A DNA stretch of 35,825 bases from Fidelibacterota bacterium. GTDB lineage: Bacteria; Fidelibacterota; UBA2242; JAFGTP01. Shown here piece after piece: positions 25,298 to 33,689 of this stretch. Both the position numbers and the translations under genes were made by a program. How positions within the stretch are numbered: position 1 is the first letter of the stretch; every line of letters starts with the position of its first letter. The stretch covers positions 1 through 35,825 of the forward strand of contig JAIPHI010000002.1 of NCBI GenBank assembly GCA_021735285.1. The letters are read 5' to 3'. The notes under the pieces were generated by a model. The model saw only the letters and a list, made by a program, of their open reading frames with translations. It had not been told where the DNA came from and did no database searches.

Positions 25298-25679
25298 TTG
25301 TAAAATCTCCTTTTATCCTTTATTAATTTTAAACAGCGTAAGAATTGAGTAACGAAATTTATGCCATTTGTTGTTTTTCCGACAAAATGTCATAAATACA
25401 TCAACTTTGTTAGTCTTGCCAGATTAAAAGACAAAAGCGGAACTGAATTAAATCAAACTAGCACCAATTTGATTTTACTGGTTTATGGCAATGGGAGGCA
25501 TTTATTTTATTAATTACAGGAATAAAATTTTCTGATTTTTAATAATTTAAACTCTTTAGGTAATTTAAATTAAATACATAAATGGATATAACACAATATC
25601 TTAAAAATATAAACTATGTTTGGTATAGAATTGGATGTATATATAGTTACGAGATGGGTATTTAAAGATTGAGGATAAA
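25298..25679. other. 382-base divergent control region between htpG and pckA
   Basis: No gene is visible. An imperfect inverted repeat, TGCCATTTGTTG and CGACAAAATGTCA separated by TTTTTC, lies at 25362-25393, about 70 bases from the htpG start, and could be an operator. Near pckA, TATGTTTG (25615-25622) resembles the -7 element reported for Bacteroidota-type promoters, but I cannot find a matching upstream box. Confidence 0.35.
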
Positions 25680-27335
25680 ATGGACTTTGAAATGCATAAT
25701 AAATTAGAGCAGGAACTGACCCGGCAGGATAAGGTATTGAGTAATATTGAGAGAGCGAGATTGAATGTTCTTAGCCTGGAGGATAATGAAGCCTGGGGGG
25801 CTCCCTGTGGAGCTTTAGTTACCTGGCACAGATCAGATTCTACCGGTAGAAGTCCAAAAGATACAGTCATTGTCAGGCGCCAATCCAATGATTCGAAAGT
25901 GGACTGGAATTCTGATTATAATATACCAATTGAGCCTTCCACTTTTGATCTACTTTTTGATGATGCATTACAATTAATTAATAAAAAATCAAAAGTTTAC
26001 AGAACCGATAGATGGGTGGGAGCTGATTCATCCTGGGCTTTACCAATTACAACTATCACAGATAAAGCTTTGTATGCGGCTTTTACCATGAATATGTTTA
26101 GGGAAGGGGTGATGTATAATGGTAATAGTATTTTTGCCCGGAAACCATTTTATATAATTGTACTACCTGATGATAAACTTGAATCAAAAAAATATAAAAG
26201 CCGCTTAAGAAAAAATCCGGAAACAGGTGAAACATCAAAAATGGCAGTTGCGATGGATTTTAAAAGAAGAATGGGGATTATAATAGGTTCTGCATATTTG
26301 GGTAGTGTGAAAAAATTAATTTTTACTATTTATAATTATTATCTTCCTCATCATTCGATATTACCTTTGCATTGCTCGGCGAATGAAGGCAAAAATGGAG
26401 ATACCGTTCTATTGTTGGGCCTTTCAGGAACTGGTAAGACCACTTTATCTGCTGATCCTGAACGAAAATTACTTGGAGATGACGAGCATGGTTGGTCGGA
26501 CAATGGAATCGCTAATTTTGAAAACGGTTGCTATGCTAAGTTAATCGATCTTGATCCTGAAAAGGAGCCGGAAATATATAAGGCCACTTTTCATCAGGAT
26601 GATGTCAAGCAGCAAAATACTATTATTGAAAATGCCATGATGTATCCTGATGGCACTTTTGATCTGACTGACGATAGGTTAACACCTAATTCAAGAGCTT
26701 CCTATCCTCTTAGCTCACTTGAAAATGTCAAAACTGAGCCGGTAGGCGATCATCCTAAAACGATACTTTTCTTAACTGCCGATGCTAACGGGGTAATTCC
26801 CCCCATAGCACGTCTGGATCAGAATCAGGCAATGCTGTGGTTTCTTCTGGGATATACCAGTAAAGTACCGGGAACTGAAACTGAAATCCAACATCCGAAA
26901 ACAACTTTTAGTCGTTTCTTTGGCGCCCCTTTTATGCCCTGCAATCCATCCCAATACACAACTTTGCTGGGGCGGAAAATGAAAAAATATGGAACTGATA
27001 TTTATCTGATCAACACAGGCTGGACTAATGGCCCCTATGGAACAGGCCATAGAATAGATATCAATAAAACGAGAGTGATGGTTAATGCAGCCATAAATGG
27101 TCTTCTGAAGGATGTTGAATATGAACAGGATCCTATATTTAAGGTCTATATTCCTAAAAGTTGTCCGGGGCTTGAAGATAATAGGATTTTGTTTCCCAAA
27201 AAAAACTGGCATGACAAAACCGAATTTATGAATAGGGCAAAGAAACTGGCTTCTGAATTTGCCGAGCATCTGGAGAATGATTACAAGGAAAGTAAAATTA
27301 CGGAAAAAGTTAGAGCTGTTTGTCCCGGCATATGA
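25680..27335 (+). CDS. pckA: Phosphoenolpyruvate carboxykinase (ATP)
   Basis: This 551-residue cytosolic enzyme interconverts oxaloacetate plus ATP with phosphoenolpyruvate, CO2 and ADP, opening gluconeogenesis. Signature sites are HCSANEG (231-237, metal-binding His231), the P-loop GLSGTGKTT (247-255), LGDDEHGW (265-272, metal-binding Asp), NGCYAK (282-287, where most relatives have GGCYAK), NSRASYP (337-343) and a later GPYGTGHRI. The ATP rather than GTP form is clear from the P-loop type. It is slightly longer than the 520-540 typical of the family. GAGG precedes the ATG. It stands alone, convergent with mtnA, with no clear terminator in the 36-base gap. Confidence 0.96.
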   Translation: MDFEMHNKLEQELTRQDKVLSNIERARLNVLSLEDNEAWGAPCGALVTWHRSDSTGRSPKDTVIVRRQSNDSKVDWNSDYNIPIEPSTFDLLFDDALQLINKKSKVYRTDRWVGADSSWALPITTITDKALYAAFTMNMFREGVMYNGNSIFARKPFYIIVLPDDKLESKKYKSRLRKNPETGETSKMAVAMDFKRRMGIIIGSAYLGSVKKLIFTIYNYYLPHHSILPLHCSANEGKNGDTVLLLGLSGTGKTTLSADPERKLLGDDEHGWSDNGIANFENGCYAKLIDLDPEKEPEIYKATFHQDDVKQQNTIIENAMMYPDGTFDLTDDRLTPNSRASYPLSSLENVKTEPVGDHPKTILFLTADANGVIPPIARLDQNQAMLWFLLGYTSKVPGTETEIQHPKTTFSRFFGAPFMPCNPSQYTTLLGRKMKKYGTDIYLINTGWTNGPYGTGHRIDINKTRVMVNAAINGLLKDVEYEQDPIFKVYIPKSCPGLEDNRILFPKKNWHDKTEFMNRAKKLASEFAEHLENDYKESKITEKVRAVCPGI

Positions 27336-27371
27336 TATAATATTTTGTCAGTGCTCCACGGTTTTTAGTTT

Positions 27372-28376
27372 TTATTTTTCTGGATAAAATCCCGATTCTG
27401 TTACAATCTCACTAATTAATTTGTTGGGAGTTACATCAAAAGCTGGTGAAATCGTAGAGCAATTTTTAGGCGCGGTTTGTGTATTTCTGAAATTAGATAT
27501 TTCCCTACCACTTCTGAACTCAATTGGAATTTCTTTTCCACTTTTAAGATTTAGATCGATAGTTGAAGATGGTGCTGCTACATAGAAAGGAATGTTGTGA
27601 TAATCTGCGAGCACTGCCAGTGAGTAAGTACCGATTTTATTAGCCGCATCACCATTTTTAGTAATACGATCAGCCCCTACGATAACCAGGTCAATATTTT
27701 CATGAGCCATTAAATATCCTGCCATACTATCTGTATTCAAAGTACAGGGAATATTTTCATGCTCAAGTTCCCACATTGTCAAACGGGCTCCCTGCAATAG
27801 GGGACGGGTTTCATCCACAAAGACTTTAATATCTTTATTTTGTTTATGAGCGGTGATGATCACTCCCAACGCAGTACCAAGACCTCCGGTTGCCAGTCCG
27901 CCCGTATTACAATGGGTTAATATCTGGGCTTTTTGGGGTATAATCTCTGCTCCATTTTTGCCAATTTTTTGGCAGGAAATGATATCCTCTTCATGAATTT
28001 TTTGAGCCTCTTTGGTAAGTATTTTTATTATTTTTTTATTATTGAGATTCTCATTTTCCCGGGCGATTTGCTTCATTCTTTTTAAGGCCCATTCCAGGTT
28101 GACAGCTGTCGGTCTGGTATTTAACAAAATATCAGAGATGGCGTCAAGTTTTTTGAAAAATTCTACTTTTGATAAATCTCTAAACTGTCTTAAACCTACC
28201 ACCAAACCAAAGGCGGCTGCAATACCAATGGCAGGGGCTCCTCTTATTGACAATCTCTTTATAGCTTCGGCCATTTCTTGATGATCGTTGATCTCAATCA
28301 GTTGATACTGTTCGGGTAATTTTGTTTGGTCCACTATTTTTAGAGTATCAGCTTCCCAGAATAAGGGCTTGATCAT
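27372..28376 (-). CDS. mtnA: S-methyl-5-thioribose-1-phosphate isomerase
   Basis: This 334-residue enzyme converts methylthioribose-1-phosphate to methylthioribulose-1-phosphate in methylthioadenosine salvage. The family motifs RGAPAIG (45-51), RPTAVNLEWAL (88-98), HCNTGGLATGG (155-165, catalytic Cys156), the following ETRPLLQGAR and VGADRITKNGDAANKIGTY (233-251, catalytic Asp236) are all intact. eIF2B-like paralogues exist, but the Cys/Asp pair supports the isomerase. I use the ATG at 28376, since the GTG at 28385 overlaps the AGGTG ribosome site. It sits 42 bases after a PfkB-family kinase gene. No other methionine-salvage genes are in the window. Confidence 0.93.
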   Translation of the reverse strand: MIKPLFWEADTLKIVDQTKLPEQYQLIEINDHQEMAEAIKRLSIRGAPAIGIAAAFGLVVGLRQFRDLSKVEFFKKLDAISDILLNTRPTAVNLEWALKRMKQIARENENLNNKKIIKILTKEAQKIHEEDIISCQKIGKNGAEIIPQKAQILTHCNTGGLATGGLGTALGVIITAHKQNKDIKVFVDETRPLLQGARLTMWELEHENIPCTLNTDSMAGYLMAHENIDLVIVGADRITKNGDAANKIGTYSLAVLADYHNIPFYVAAPSSTIDLNLKSGKEIPIEFRSGREISNFRNTQTAPKNCSTISPAFDVTPNKLISEIVTESGFYPEK

Positions 28377-28418
28377 TGTAAGCACCTATTAAAGTTAAAT
28401 TAAAAATATTATAATTAT

Positions 28419-29348
28419 CTAAATCTTTACCATTTGTCGTAATGTCGTATATCTATTTTCAATTTCCTTATTATTGATTGCCAGGAGTTTATCTACACTA
28501 AAATCCTGGACACCAAAGGACCCCATAATATTCCCATAGACCAGTGCTTTTTTCATATTTTTGAAGCTGAGTTCTTCGGTTTTTGCAAGATAGCCCATAA
28601 ATCCTCCTGCAAAACAATCGCCGGCTCCAGTAGGGTCAACGGTAAAAGGCACAGGAAAAGTAGGAGAAAAGAAGAGAGCGTGCTCAGGAGTTTGAGGATC
28701 AGAGGAATAGCTTAGATAGGCTCCGTATTCACCCATTTTTATAATAATATATTCTAGATCTAATTCCTGATGAAGATAGCTGATACCTTTCATTAAGTTA
28801 TCTATACCTGTCAGATCAGCCAATTCAGTCTGATTTATTGTCAGGAGATCAATTTGTTTGATAACTTCCAGAAGCTCTTCTTTTTGCTCATTGATCCAGA
28901 GATTCATAGTATCTAGAGCGATAAAATCGGGTGTCTCAATTTGCTTTAGTACATCCAGTTGTAAACCGGGTTGAATATTACCCAGAAAAAGATAGGGCGT
29001 CTTTTTGAAATTTTTCGGAATTTGAGGTGAGAAGTTTTCAAAAACATTCAGATGAGTATAGAGCGTGTCCCGGCCATTCATATCCTCGTGATATTTTCCT
29101 CCCCATTTGAAAGTTTTGCCTTTTTCTAATTGTAAACCTTCGGTGTCTATATTGTGAGTTTTCATCTGTTCTATTGTTTCTGCTGGAAAATCATAACCTG
29201 CCACACCAACTATTCTAATATTACTGAAAAATGATCCGGCAAAGGAAAAATATACTGCCGAACCACCGACTACATCATTTCTACTGCTGGACAAAGTTTC
29301 TATATCATCAAGTGCAACAGAACCTACTACAAGAACTGGTTTTGTCAT
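28419..29348 (-). CDS. PfkB-family carbohydrate/nucleoside kinase
   Basis: This 309-residue kinase of the ribokinase/PfkB fold has an N-terminal VVGSVALDDIE strand and the GGSAVYFS motif (28-35), with the C-terminal catalytic signature DPTGAGDCFAGGF (238-250; base Asp244). Members phosphorylate sugars or nucleosides with ATP. The residues seen do not settle the substrate. Its pairing with mtnA suggests a substrate linked to methylthioadenosine or adenosine salvage, but the known methylthioribose kinase MtnK is from a different fold family, so this is only inference. GGAG lies eight bases before the ATG. The gene is divergent from the Nudix gene. Confidence 0.9.
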   Translation of the reverse strand: MTKPVLVVGSVALDDIETLSSSRNDVVGGSAVYFSFAGSFFSNIRIVGVAGYDFPAETIEQMKTHNIDTEGLQLEKGKTFKWGGKYHEDMNGRDTLYTHLNVFENFSPQIPKNFKKTPYLFLGNIQPGLQLDVLKQIETPDFIALDTMNLWINEQKEELLEVIKQIDLLTINQTELADLTGIDNLMKGISYLHQELDLEYIIIKMGEYGAYLSYSSDPQTPEHALFFSPTFPVPFTVDPTGAGDCFAGGFMGYLAKTEELSFKNMKKALVYGNIMGSFGVQDFSVDKLLAINNKEIENRYTTLRQMVKI

Positions 29349-29443
29349 TCAATTTCTCCAAGTTTGATGTTAAAAAAGCAATAAAAACTACAAAATTCCT
29401 GAATAGTTTTCAATATACTTTATTTTTACTTAATTTATTCCCT

Positions 29444-29950
29444 ATGAAGTATAATTATTGTTATAAATGTGGGCACAAAACCAGGGGAATTACCAGGGAT
29501 GGTAGAAAACGGGATTATTGCCCAAATTGCCAGATAGTTCTTTATGATAATCCTATCCCTTCTGTAGCCATATGTACTCGAGATCAGAAGGGTAGAATTT
29601 TGCTTGTAAAAAGAGCTGTAGAACCGGAAAAAGGGAAATGGTGCTTACCGGGCGGCTTTATTGAAAGAGGAGAAACAACTCAGGAGACAGCTCTGCGGGA
29701 GCTTGAAGAAGAAACAGCTCTGGAAGGCCGGTCTCCTGAACTATTGGGCATAGAAACACATCTGAATGGTTATTTTGGTGATATATTGTTAATAGGTTAT
29801 ACCATTACTCTGGATAATTATGAAATCCGGGCGGGAGACGATGCAGCAGCCGCTAAGTTTTTCAATTTTAATGAAATGCCATCCGTTGTTTTTCAGGCCC
29901 ATAGAAATTTTATAAAAATTTATAAGGAAAGGTTTCAGGATCAAGATTAA
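29444..29950 (+). CDS. Nudix hydrolase with N-terminal zinc ribbon
   Basis: This 168-residue protein has a zinc ribbon (C6, C9, C26, C29), then a Nudix domain with the box starting at G71: GFIERGETTQETALRELEEE. G71, E77, R85, E86, E89 and E90 are as expected, while the final Gly of the consensus is Ala92. Zinc-ribbon Nudix proteins hydrolyse nucleoside diphosphate derivatives such as NADH or ADP-ribose; the substrate here is not evident. I start at ATG 29444, just before the ribbon. The longer frame begins inside the kinase gene on the other strand and adds no recognisable domain. There is no clear ribosome site. mnmA follows after 11 bases. Confidence 0.88.
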   Translation: MKYNYCYKCGHKTRGITRDGRKRDYCPNCQIVLYDNPIPSVAICTRDQKGRILLVKRAVEPEKGKWCLPGGFIERGETTQETALRELEEETALEGRSPELLGIETHLNGYFGDILLIGYTITLDNYEIRAGDDAAAAKFFNFNEMPSVVFQAHRNFIKIYKERFQDQD

Positions 29951-29961
29951 ATAGAGGCATT

Positions 29962-31041
29962 ATGGCGGAAAGAGTATTACTCGGAATGAGTGGAGGGATA
30001 GATAGTAGTGCGGCAGCCAGTCTTCTAAAAGAGCAAGGCTATGAGCCAATCGGCGCGACCTTTGTAATTTCACCTTATTCCGAAAAGAGATTATTTCATA
30101 AAGGAGCCCAAAAAGCCAGCGAAGTGTGTCAGAAACTCGGTATTGAACATATTACTCTGGAGATTGATGATTTCGAAGATGAAGTAGTGAAGCCTTTTGT
30201 AGAATCCTATCTAAATGGAGAAACTCCTAATCCGTGCATAATTTGCAATCGTCGCATTAAATTCAAACATCTCTTTCGAGAAGCAGAGAAGCGGAATATA
30301 GTAAAGATTGCAACAGGACATTATGCCAGGGTAGCCTACAATTCTAAAACCGATCGTTTTGAATTATTCAAAGGAATCGATAGCTCTAAAGATCAATCCT
30401 ATTTTTTATGGCAATTGCCTCAGAAGTATCTCAGTAAAATTGTATTTCCTCTCGGTAATATTACTAAATTTGAAGTGAGTAAATATATTGATAAAAATGG
30501 TCTAATCGACAGGGAAACTGGGGAGAGCCAGGATATATGTTTTATACCTAAAGGTGATTATAGGAATTTTTTGGAGAAGTACAAACCTCAAGTTGTCGAA
30601 AATATGAAAAAGGGTAAAATTGTCAATCCCGATGGTCAGGTTTTGTCTAATCATAATGGATTTTACAATTTTACTATTGGTCAGAGGAAAGGCTTTCATG
30701 TTGATTCCCCTGGCAAGTATTATGTGAAATCCATAGACCCTCACCACAACCGGATTACAGTCACGCCTAACAAGGATTTATTTTCAGAAACTATGGTGAT
30801 TAAGGATTGCAATTGGGTCAGTCAAAAAGAGCAGGATAAAATTGAAGGAACATTAAAACCTCGCTACAGAAGTAAAGGTGCAAAATGCCTTGCTATCAGA
30901 TTAAATAAGGGGAATTATAAAATCGAATTTCAGAAGAAGCAAAGAGCGCTTACTCCGGGCCAGTCAGCAGTCCTTTATCGAGGAGAAAAAGTTGTTTTTG
31001 GGGGGATAATATCAAAAAATAAAGGAAAATTAGATGGATAA
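29962..31041 (+). CDS. mnmA: tRNA-specific 2-thiouridylase
   Basis: This 359-residue enzyme installs the 2-thio group on U34 of tRNA-Lys, -Glu and -Gln, using sulfur relayed by a desulfurase. The N-terminal PP-loop SGGIDSS (10-16) binds ATP. The two catalytic cysteines are C92 in NPCIICNRRIKF and C193 in ESQDICFIPKGDY. TGHYARV (118-124) and SKDQSYFLW (142-150) are further family motifs. Length is normal. GAGG stands four bases before the ATG. The 3' end overlaps panB by eight bases, so the two are translated from one message. Confidence 0.96.
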   Translation: MAERVLLGMSGGIDSSAAASLLKEQGYEPIGATFVISPYSEKRLFHKGAQKASEVCQKLGIEHITLEIDDFEDEVVKPFVESYLNGETPNPCIICNRRIKFKHLFREAEKRNIVKIATGHYARVAYNSKTDRFELFKGIDSSKDQSYFLWQLPQKYLSKIVFPLGNITKFEVSKYIDKNGLIDRETGESQDICFIPKGDYRNFLEKYKPQVVENMKKGKIVNPDGQVLSNHNGFYNFTIGQRKGFHVDSPGKYYVKSIDPHHNRITVTPNKDLFSETMVIKDCNWVSQKEQDKIEGTLKPRYRSKGAKCLAIRLNKGNYKIEFQKKQRALTPGQSAVLYRGEKVVFGGIISKNKGKLDG

Positions 31042-31831
31042 AGTAACTGTCAACACATTTATTAAAATGAAGCAAAAGGGCGAAAAAATTTCAGCTTTAA
31101 CTGCTTATGATTATACAATGGCTAGTTTAATGGATCAGGCGGGATTGGATCTGATTTTAATCGGTGATTCTTGTGGCAATGTAATAGCCGGTCATGATAC
31201 GACAATTCCAGTCACAATGGAGGAGATAATTTATCATACTCGATCAGTGAGACGGGGTGTTGACCGTGCTTTTGTGGTTGCTGATATGCCCTATATGTCT
31301 TTTCAGGAAAGCTCTGAGAAAGCTATTCACAATGCCGGGGAATTGATGCAAAAAGGACGGGCTGAGGCAGTTAAACTGGAAGGAGGGCAGCATATAACAA
31401 GAACAGTTGAGAAAATAACACAAATTGGCATACCTGTACTTGGTCACCTGGGTCTTACTCCCCAAAGTGTGTATGCTTTTGGTGGTTTCAAAGTCCAGGG
31501 CCGAGAAACGAAACAGGCTGAAAAATTGAAAGAAGATGCTCTCGCATTACAGGAAGCCGGAGCATTTGCTATTGTACTTGAGAAGATTCCTGCTGAATTG
31601 GCCGGTGAAATAACGCAATCACTAGAAATTCCGACAATTGGGATTGGAGCCGGTCCTCAATGTGATGGCCAGATCCTCGTTTCCTATGATATGCTGGGCC
31701 TGAATGAAAAATTCAATCCAAAATTTTTACGAAAATATGCTAATTTGAATGAAGTGATAAAAACGGCTGTTGATAAATATTCCGATGATGTGAAGTCCGG
31801 TCAGTATCCTTCTGATGAAGAGTCATATTAG
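31034..31831 (+). CDS. panB: 3-methyl-2-oxobutanoate hydroxymethyltransferase
   Basis: This 265-residue cytosolic enzyme adds a hydroxymethyl group from 5,10-methylenetetrahydrofolate to ketoisovalerate, the first step of pantothenate synthesis. Mg-site residues are D45 (LIGDS), D84 (VVADMPYMSF) and E116 (VKLEGG), with the catalytic glutamate E183 in VLEKIPAEL. Further family blocks are TAYDYTMA, GHDTTIPVTMEE, GHLGLTPQSVYAFGG and GIGAGPQCDGQ. AAAGGA lies seven bases before the ATG inside mnmA. A hairpin at 31850 follows the stop codon. Confidence 0.97.
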   Translation: MDKVTVNTFIKMKQKGEKISALTAYDYTMASLMDQAGLDLILIGDSCGNVIAGHDTTIPVTMEEIIYHTRSVRRGVDRAFVVADMPYMSFQESSEKAIHNAGELMQKGRAEAVKLEGGQHITRTVEKITQIGIPVLGHLGLTPQSVYAFGGFKVQGRETKQAEKLKEDALALQEAGAFAIVLEKIPAELAGEITQSLEIPTIGIGAGPQCDGQILVSYDMLGLNEKFNPKFLRKYANLNEVIKTAVDKYSDDVKSGQYPSDEESY

Positions 31832-31849
31832 ATTTTACCCTTTTGGAGT

Positions 31850-31875
31850 GCATTAACTGGGTTAATGCTTATTTT
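31850..31875 (+). terminator. Probable terminator after panB
   Basis: GCATTAAC and GTTAATGC form a perfect 8-bp stem with a three-base loop, followed by TTATTTT. The stem is AT-rich and the T-run is interrupted, so termination may be partial. The other 250 bases up to panC are AT-rich with no gene seen. Confidence 0.55.
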
Positions 31876-32125
31876 ACAAGGTGAACTTCAATATTAACAA
31901 TGCAATTACTTATATTATTCAAAATGATCTATTAATAAATCGCTTAAACTATAATTCAATAATATTGTATTAATGAACATAAGAATGGTGTTTTTTTGAT
32001 AATTTTACTTGTATAATATTTAAAAACCGGCGAGGCTAATTAATCGAAATTTTCATTATTCACAAATATTATGGCTTTTAAAGTGGACTCATTAATCTAA
32101 AATTATATTTGATAAAGGTGTTATA

Positions 32126-32968
32126 ATGGATATAATCAAGACTATTCCTGAAATACGATCAATTTTAAGAAAACATAGAAGGGCAGATGAGACAATAGGA
32201 TTTGTGCCGACCATGGGTTATTTCCATGAAGGTCATCTGTCTCTGATGGATATTGCCCGGGAAAAATCAGATATTTTGGTAATTAGTATATTCGTTAATC
32301 CTACTCAGTTCGGTCCTGATGAGGACCTGGAGCGCTATCCCCGTGATCTCGAACATGATGCAAGGCTGGCGGAGGAAAGAGGAGTGGATTATATTTTCCA
32401 TCCGGATGTGGATGAAATGTATTCGCCGAATTTTTCAACCTATGTGAAGAATCTAGAACTTTCTAATCTTTTATGCGGAGCAACACGGGATAATCATTTT
32501 CGAGGTGTAACTACGATCGTAAGTAAATTGTTTAATATTATTAATCCGGACCTGGCGGTTTTCGGACAAAAAGACCATCAACAGGCAATTATAATTAAGC
32601 GCATGGTAGAGGATCTGAATTTCCCTGTAGAAATTGTTTTAGGTGATATTATTCGGGAAGCTGATGGCCTGGCCAAAAGTTCCCGCAATACTTATCTCAA
32701 TGGCAGGGAACGGGAACAGGCGCCTATCATCTATCAGGCTCTCAAGGAAGCCAAAAAAATGGTAGAGGAAGGGGAAAGGTCCGCTGGTAAGGTTAAGAAA
32801 TATATCAGGGATAAGATCGATTCTGTTGAATTGTCGGAAATAGAATATGTTGAAATTGTGGAGGATACAATGCTTGGATCCGTGGATAAAATCAGCAGAG
32901 GAAATTTTGCAGCTGTGGCTGTCTGGTTCGGTGATACCAGATTGATTGATAATATCATTTTACTGTGA
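32126..32968 (+). CDS. panC: Pantothenate synthetase (pantoate-beta-alanine ligase)
   Basis: This 280-residue enzyme joins pantoate and beta-alanine using ATP, via a pantoyl-adenylate. It has the HIGH-like nucleotidyl-transferase motif PTMGYFHEGH (28-37), FVNPTQFGPDEDLERYPR, the FGQKDHQQ block near 146-153 and KSSRNTYL (the KMSKS-like loop) near 185-192. Length is typical. GGTG lies five bases before the ATG. It is separated from panB by about 295 bases with a hairpin between, so it may have its own promoter. A terminator follows at 33127. Confidence 0.97.
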   Translation: MDIIKTIPEIRSILRKHRRADETIGFVPTMGYFHEGHLSLMDIAREKSDILVISIFVNPTQFGPDEDLERYPRDLEHDARLAEERGVDYIFHPDVDEMYSPNFSTYVKNLELSNLLCGATRDNHFRGVTTIVSKLFNIINPDLAVFGQKDHQQAIIIKRMVEDLNFPVEIVLGDIIREADGLAKSSRNTYLNGREREQAPIIYQALKEAKKMVEEGERSAGKVKKYIRDKIDSVELSEIEYVEIVEDTMLGSVDKISRGNFAAVAVWFGDTRLIDNIILL

Positions 32969-33126
32969 AATTTGAAATATGTTCTTTGAGTTGAAATGCT
33001 CTTCATACCTCATATCAACTGGAGAATATTTTTTAACCATCTCACTCCAAGATCTTCAAGCCACATTCAATTATAATGCCGGTTGAAAAATGACAAAAAG
33101 ATGAATTTATATTGGTTTAGATGTAG

Positions 33127-33152
33127 CACAACTATCCTTAGTTGTGTTTTTT
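33127..33152 (+). terminator. Intrinsic terminator downstream of panC
   Basis: CACAACTA and TAGTTGTG form a perfect 8-bp stem with loop TCCT, followed directly by six T residues. It is about 160 bases past the panC stop. The same stretch may also be part of a dispersed intergenic repeat. Confidence 0.65.
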
Positions 33153-33185
33153 ACCGAAGCCCTCAATGGGCTGAGGAAAAAAATA

Positions 33186-33213
33186 CGGAAACCGGAAACA
33201 GGAAACCGGAAAA
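33186..33213. repeat. Heptamer tandem repeat, CGGAAAC x4 (imperfect)
   Basis: Four consecutive 7-base units read CGGAAAC, CGGAAAC, AGGAAAC and CGGAAAA. The array follows two overlapping short inverted repeats (AGCCC/GGGCT at 33158-33172 and CCTCA/TGAGG at 33161-33176). It lies in non-coding DNA. The open frame that runs through it is not convincing as a gene. Confidence 0.6.
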
Positions 33214-33491
33214 TGGGGGCAGGGAAACATTTTTTGATTTATCGGCTTTGATTTTTGAAGATAGATATAGTCTTTTTTAAATTATCAAGTTAGCAATGGA
33301 ACCTCTCCATTTTTTTGGCCAATTTCAACTAAGAATAATTTAACACCCTAATAGATTCTTGTTTTTTAAACAAATAAATTTTACTTTGTTTAGTGATATT
33401 AATCCGGCTTATTTATGGAGACCCTGCTTGTCTGATTAAATATGCTTAATAATGAGAGGATAATATTATTAAACAGATAGACATTGGATAA

Positions 33492-33638
33492 GAAAAATTA
33501 ACACCCAATCCGGATAATCCGGTATTTATTAAATATGATATTGTGAAATATGCTAGATATTGCTATCTTTATTATGAATGGTTCAAGAATAATAATAGCA
33601 GGGTTCTATTATTGGATTTATCAGGGCTAGCAGATTAG
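33492..33638 (+). pseudogene. Start-less coding-like remnant (unrecognised)
   Basis: Between a TAA at 33489 and a TAG at 33636 an open stretch encodes 48 residues (starting EKLTPNPDNPVFIKYDIVKY) with protein-like composition, including Trp, Cys and Tyr, but no start codon. It could be the tail of a decayed gene or chance. I do not recognise a family. Confidence 0.2.
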
Positions 33639-33689
33639 TTTAAAACGAATGTTTGATACAAGTGTTTAACATTTTAAATTGGGGGAATG

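Larger units (their letters stand above)
32969..33689. other. 721-base AT-rich intergenic region with terminator, heptamer repeat and coding-like remnant
   Basis: No intact gene is supported. It contains the terminator-like hairpin at 33127, a short inverted-repeat cluster at 33158-33176, a 7-bp tandem repeat at 33186-33213 and a start-less open stretch at 33492-33638 that reads like protein. The rest is AT-rich and should include the promoter of the GH127-type gene. Confidence 0.5.

Noticed and set aside
26772..27269. 165-codon minus-strand frame inside pckA
   Set aside because: Antisense shadow of a conserved enzyme; no recognisable domain.
29231..29443. 71-codon upstream extension of the Nudix gene
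   Set aside because: It runs antisense through the PfkB kinase gene and has no domain; the zinc ribbon begins directly after ATG 29444.
33083..33280. 65-codon open frame downstream of panC
   Set aside because: It is generated by the terminator hairpin and the CGGAAAC heptamer array (it reads TGNRKPENG across the repeat), has no recognisable domain and lacks a good ribosome site.
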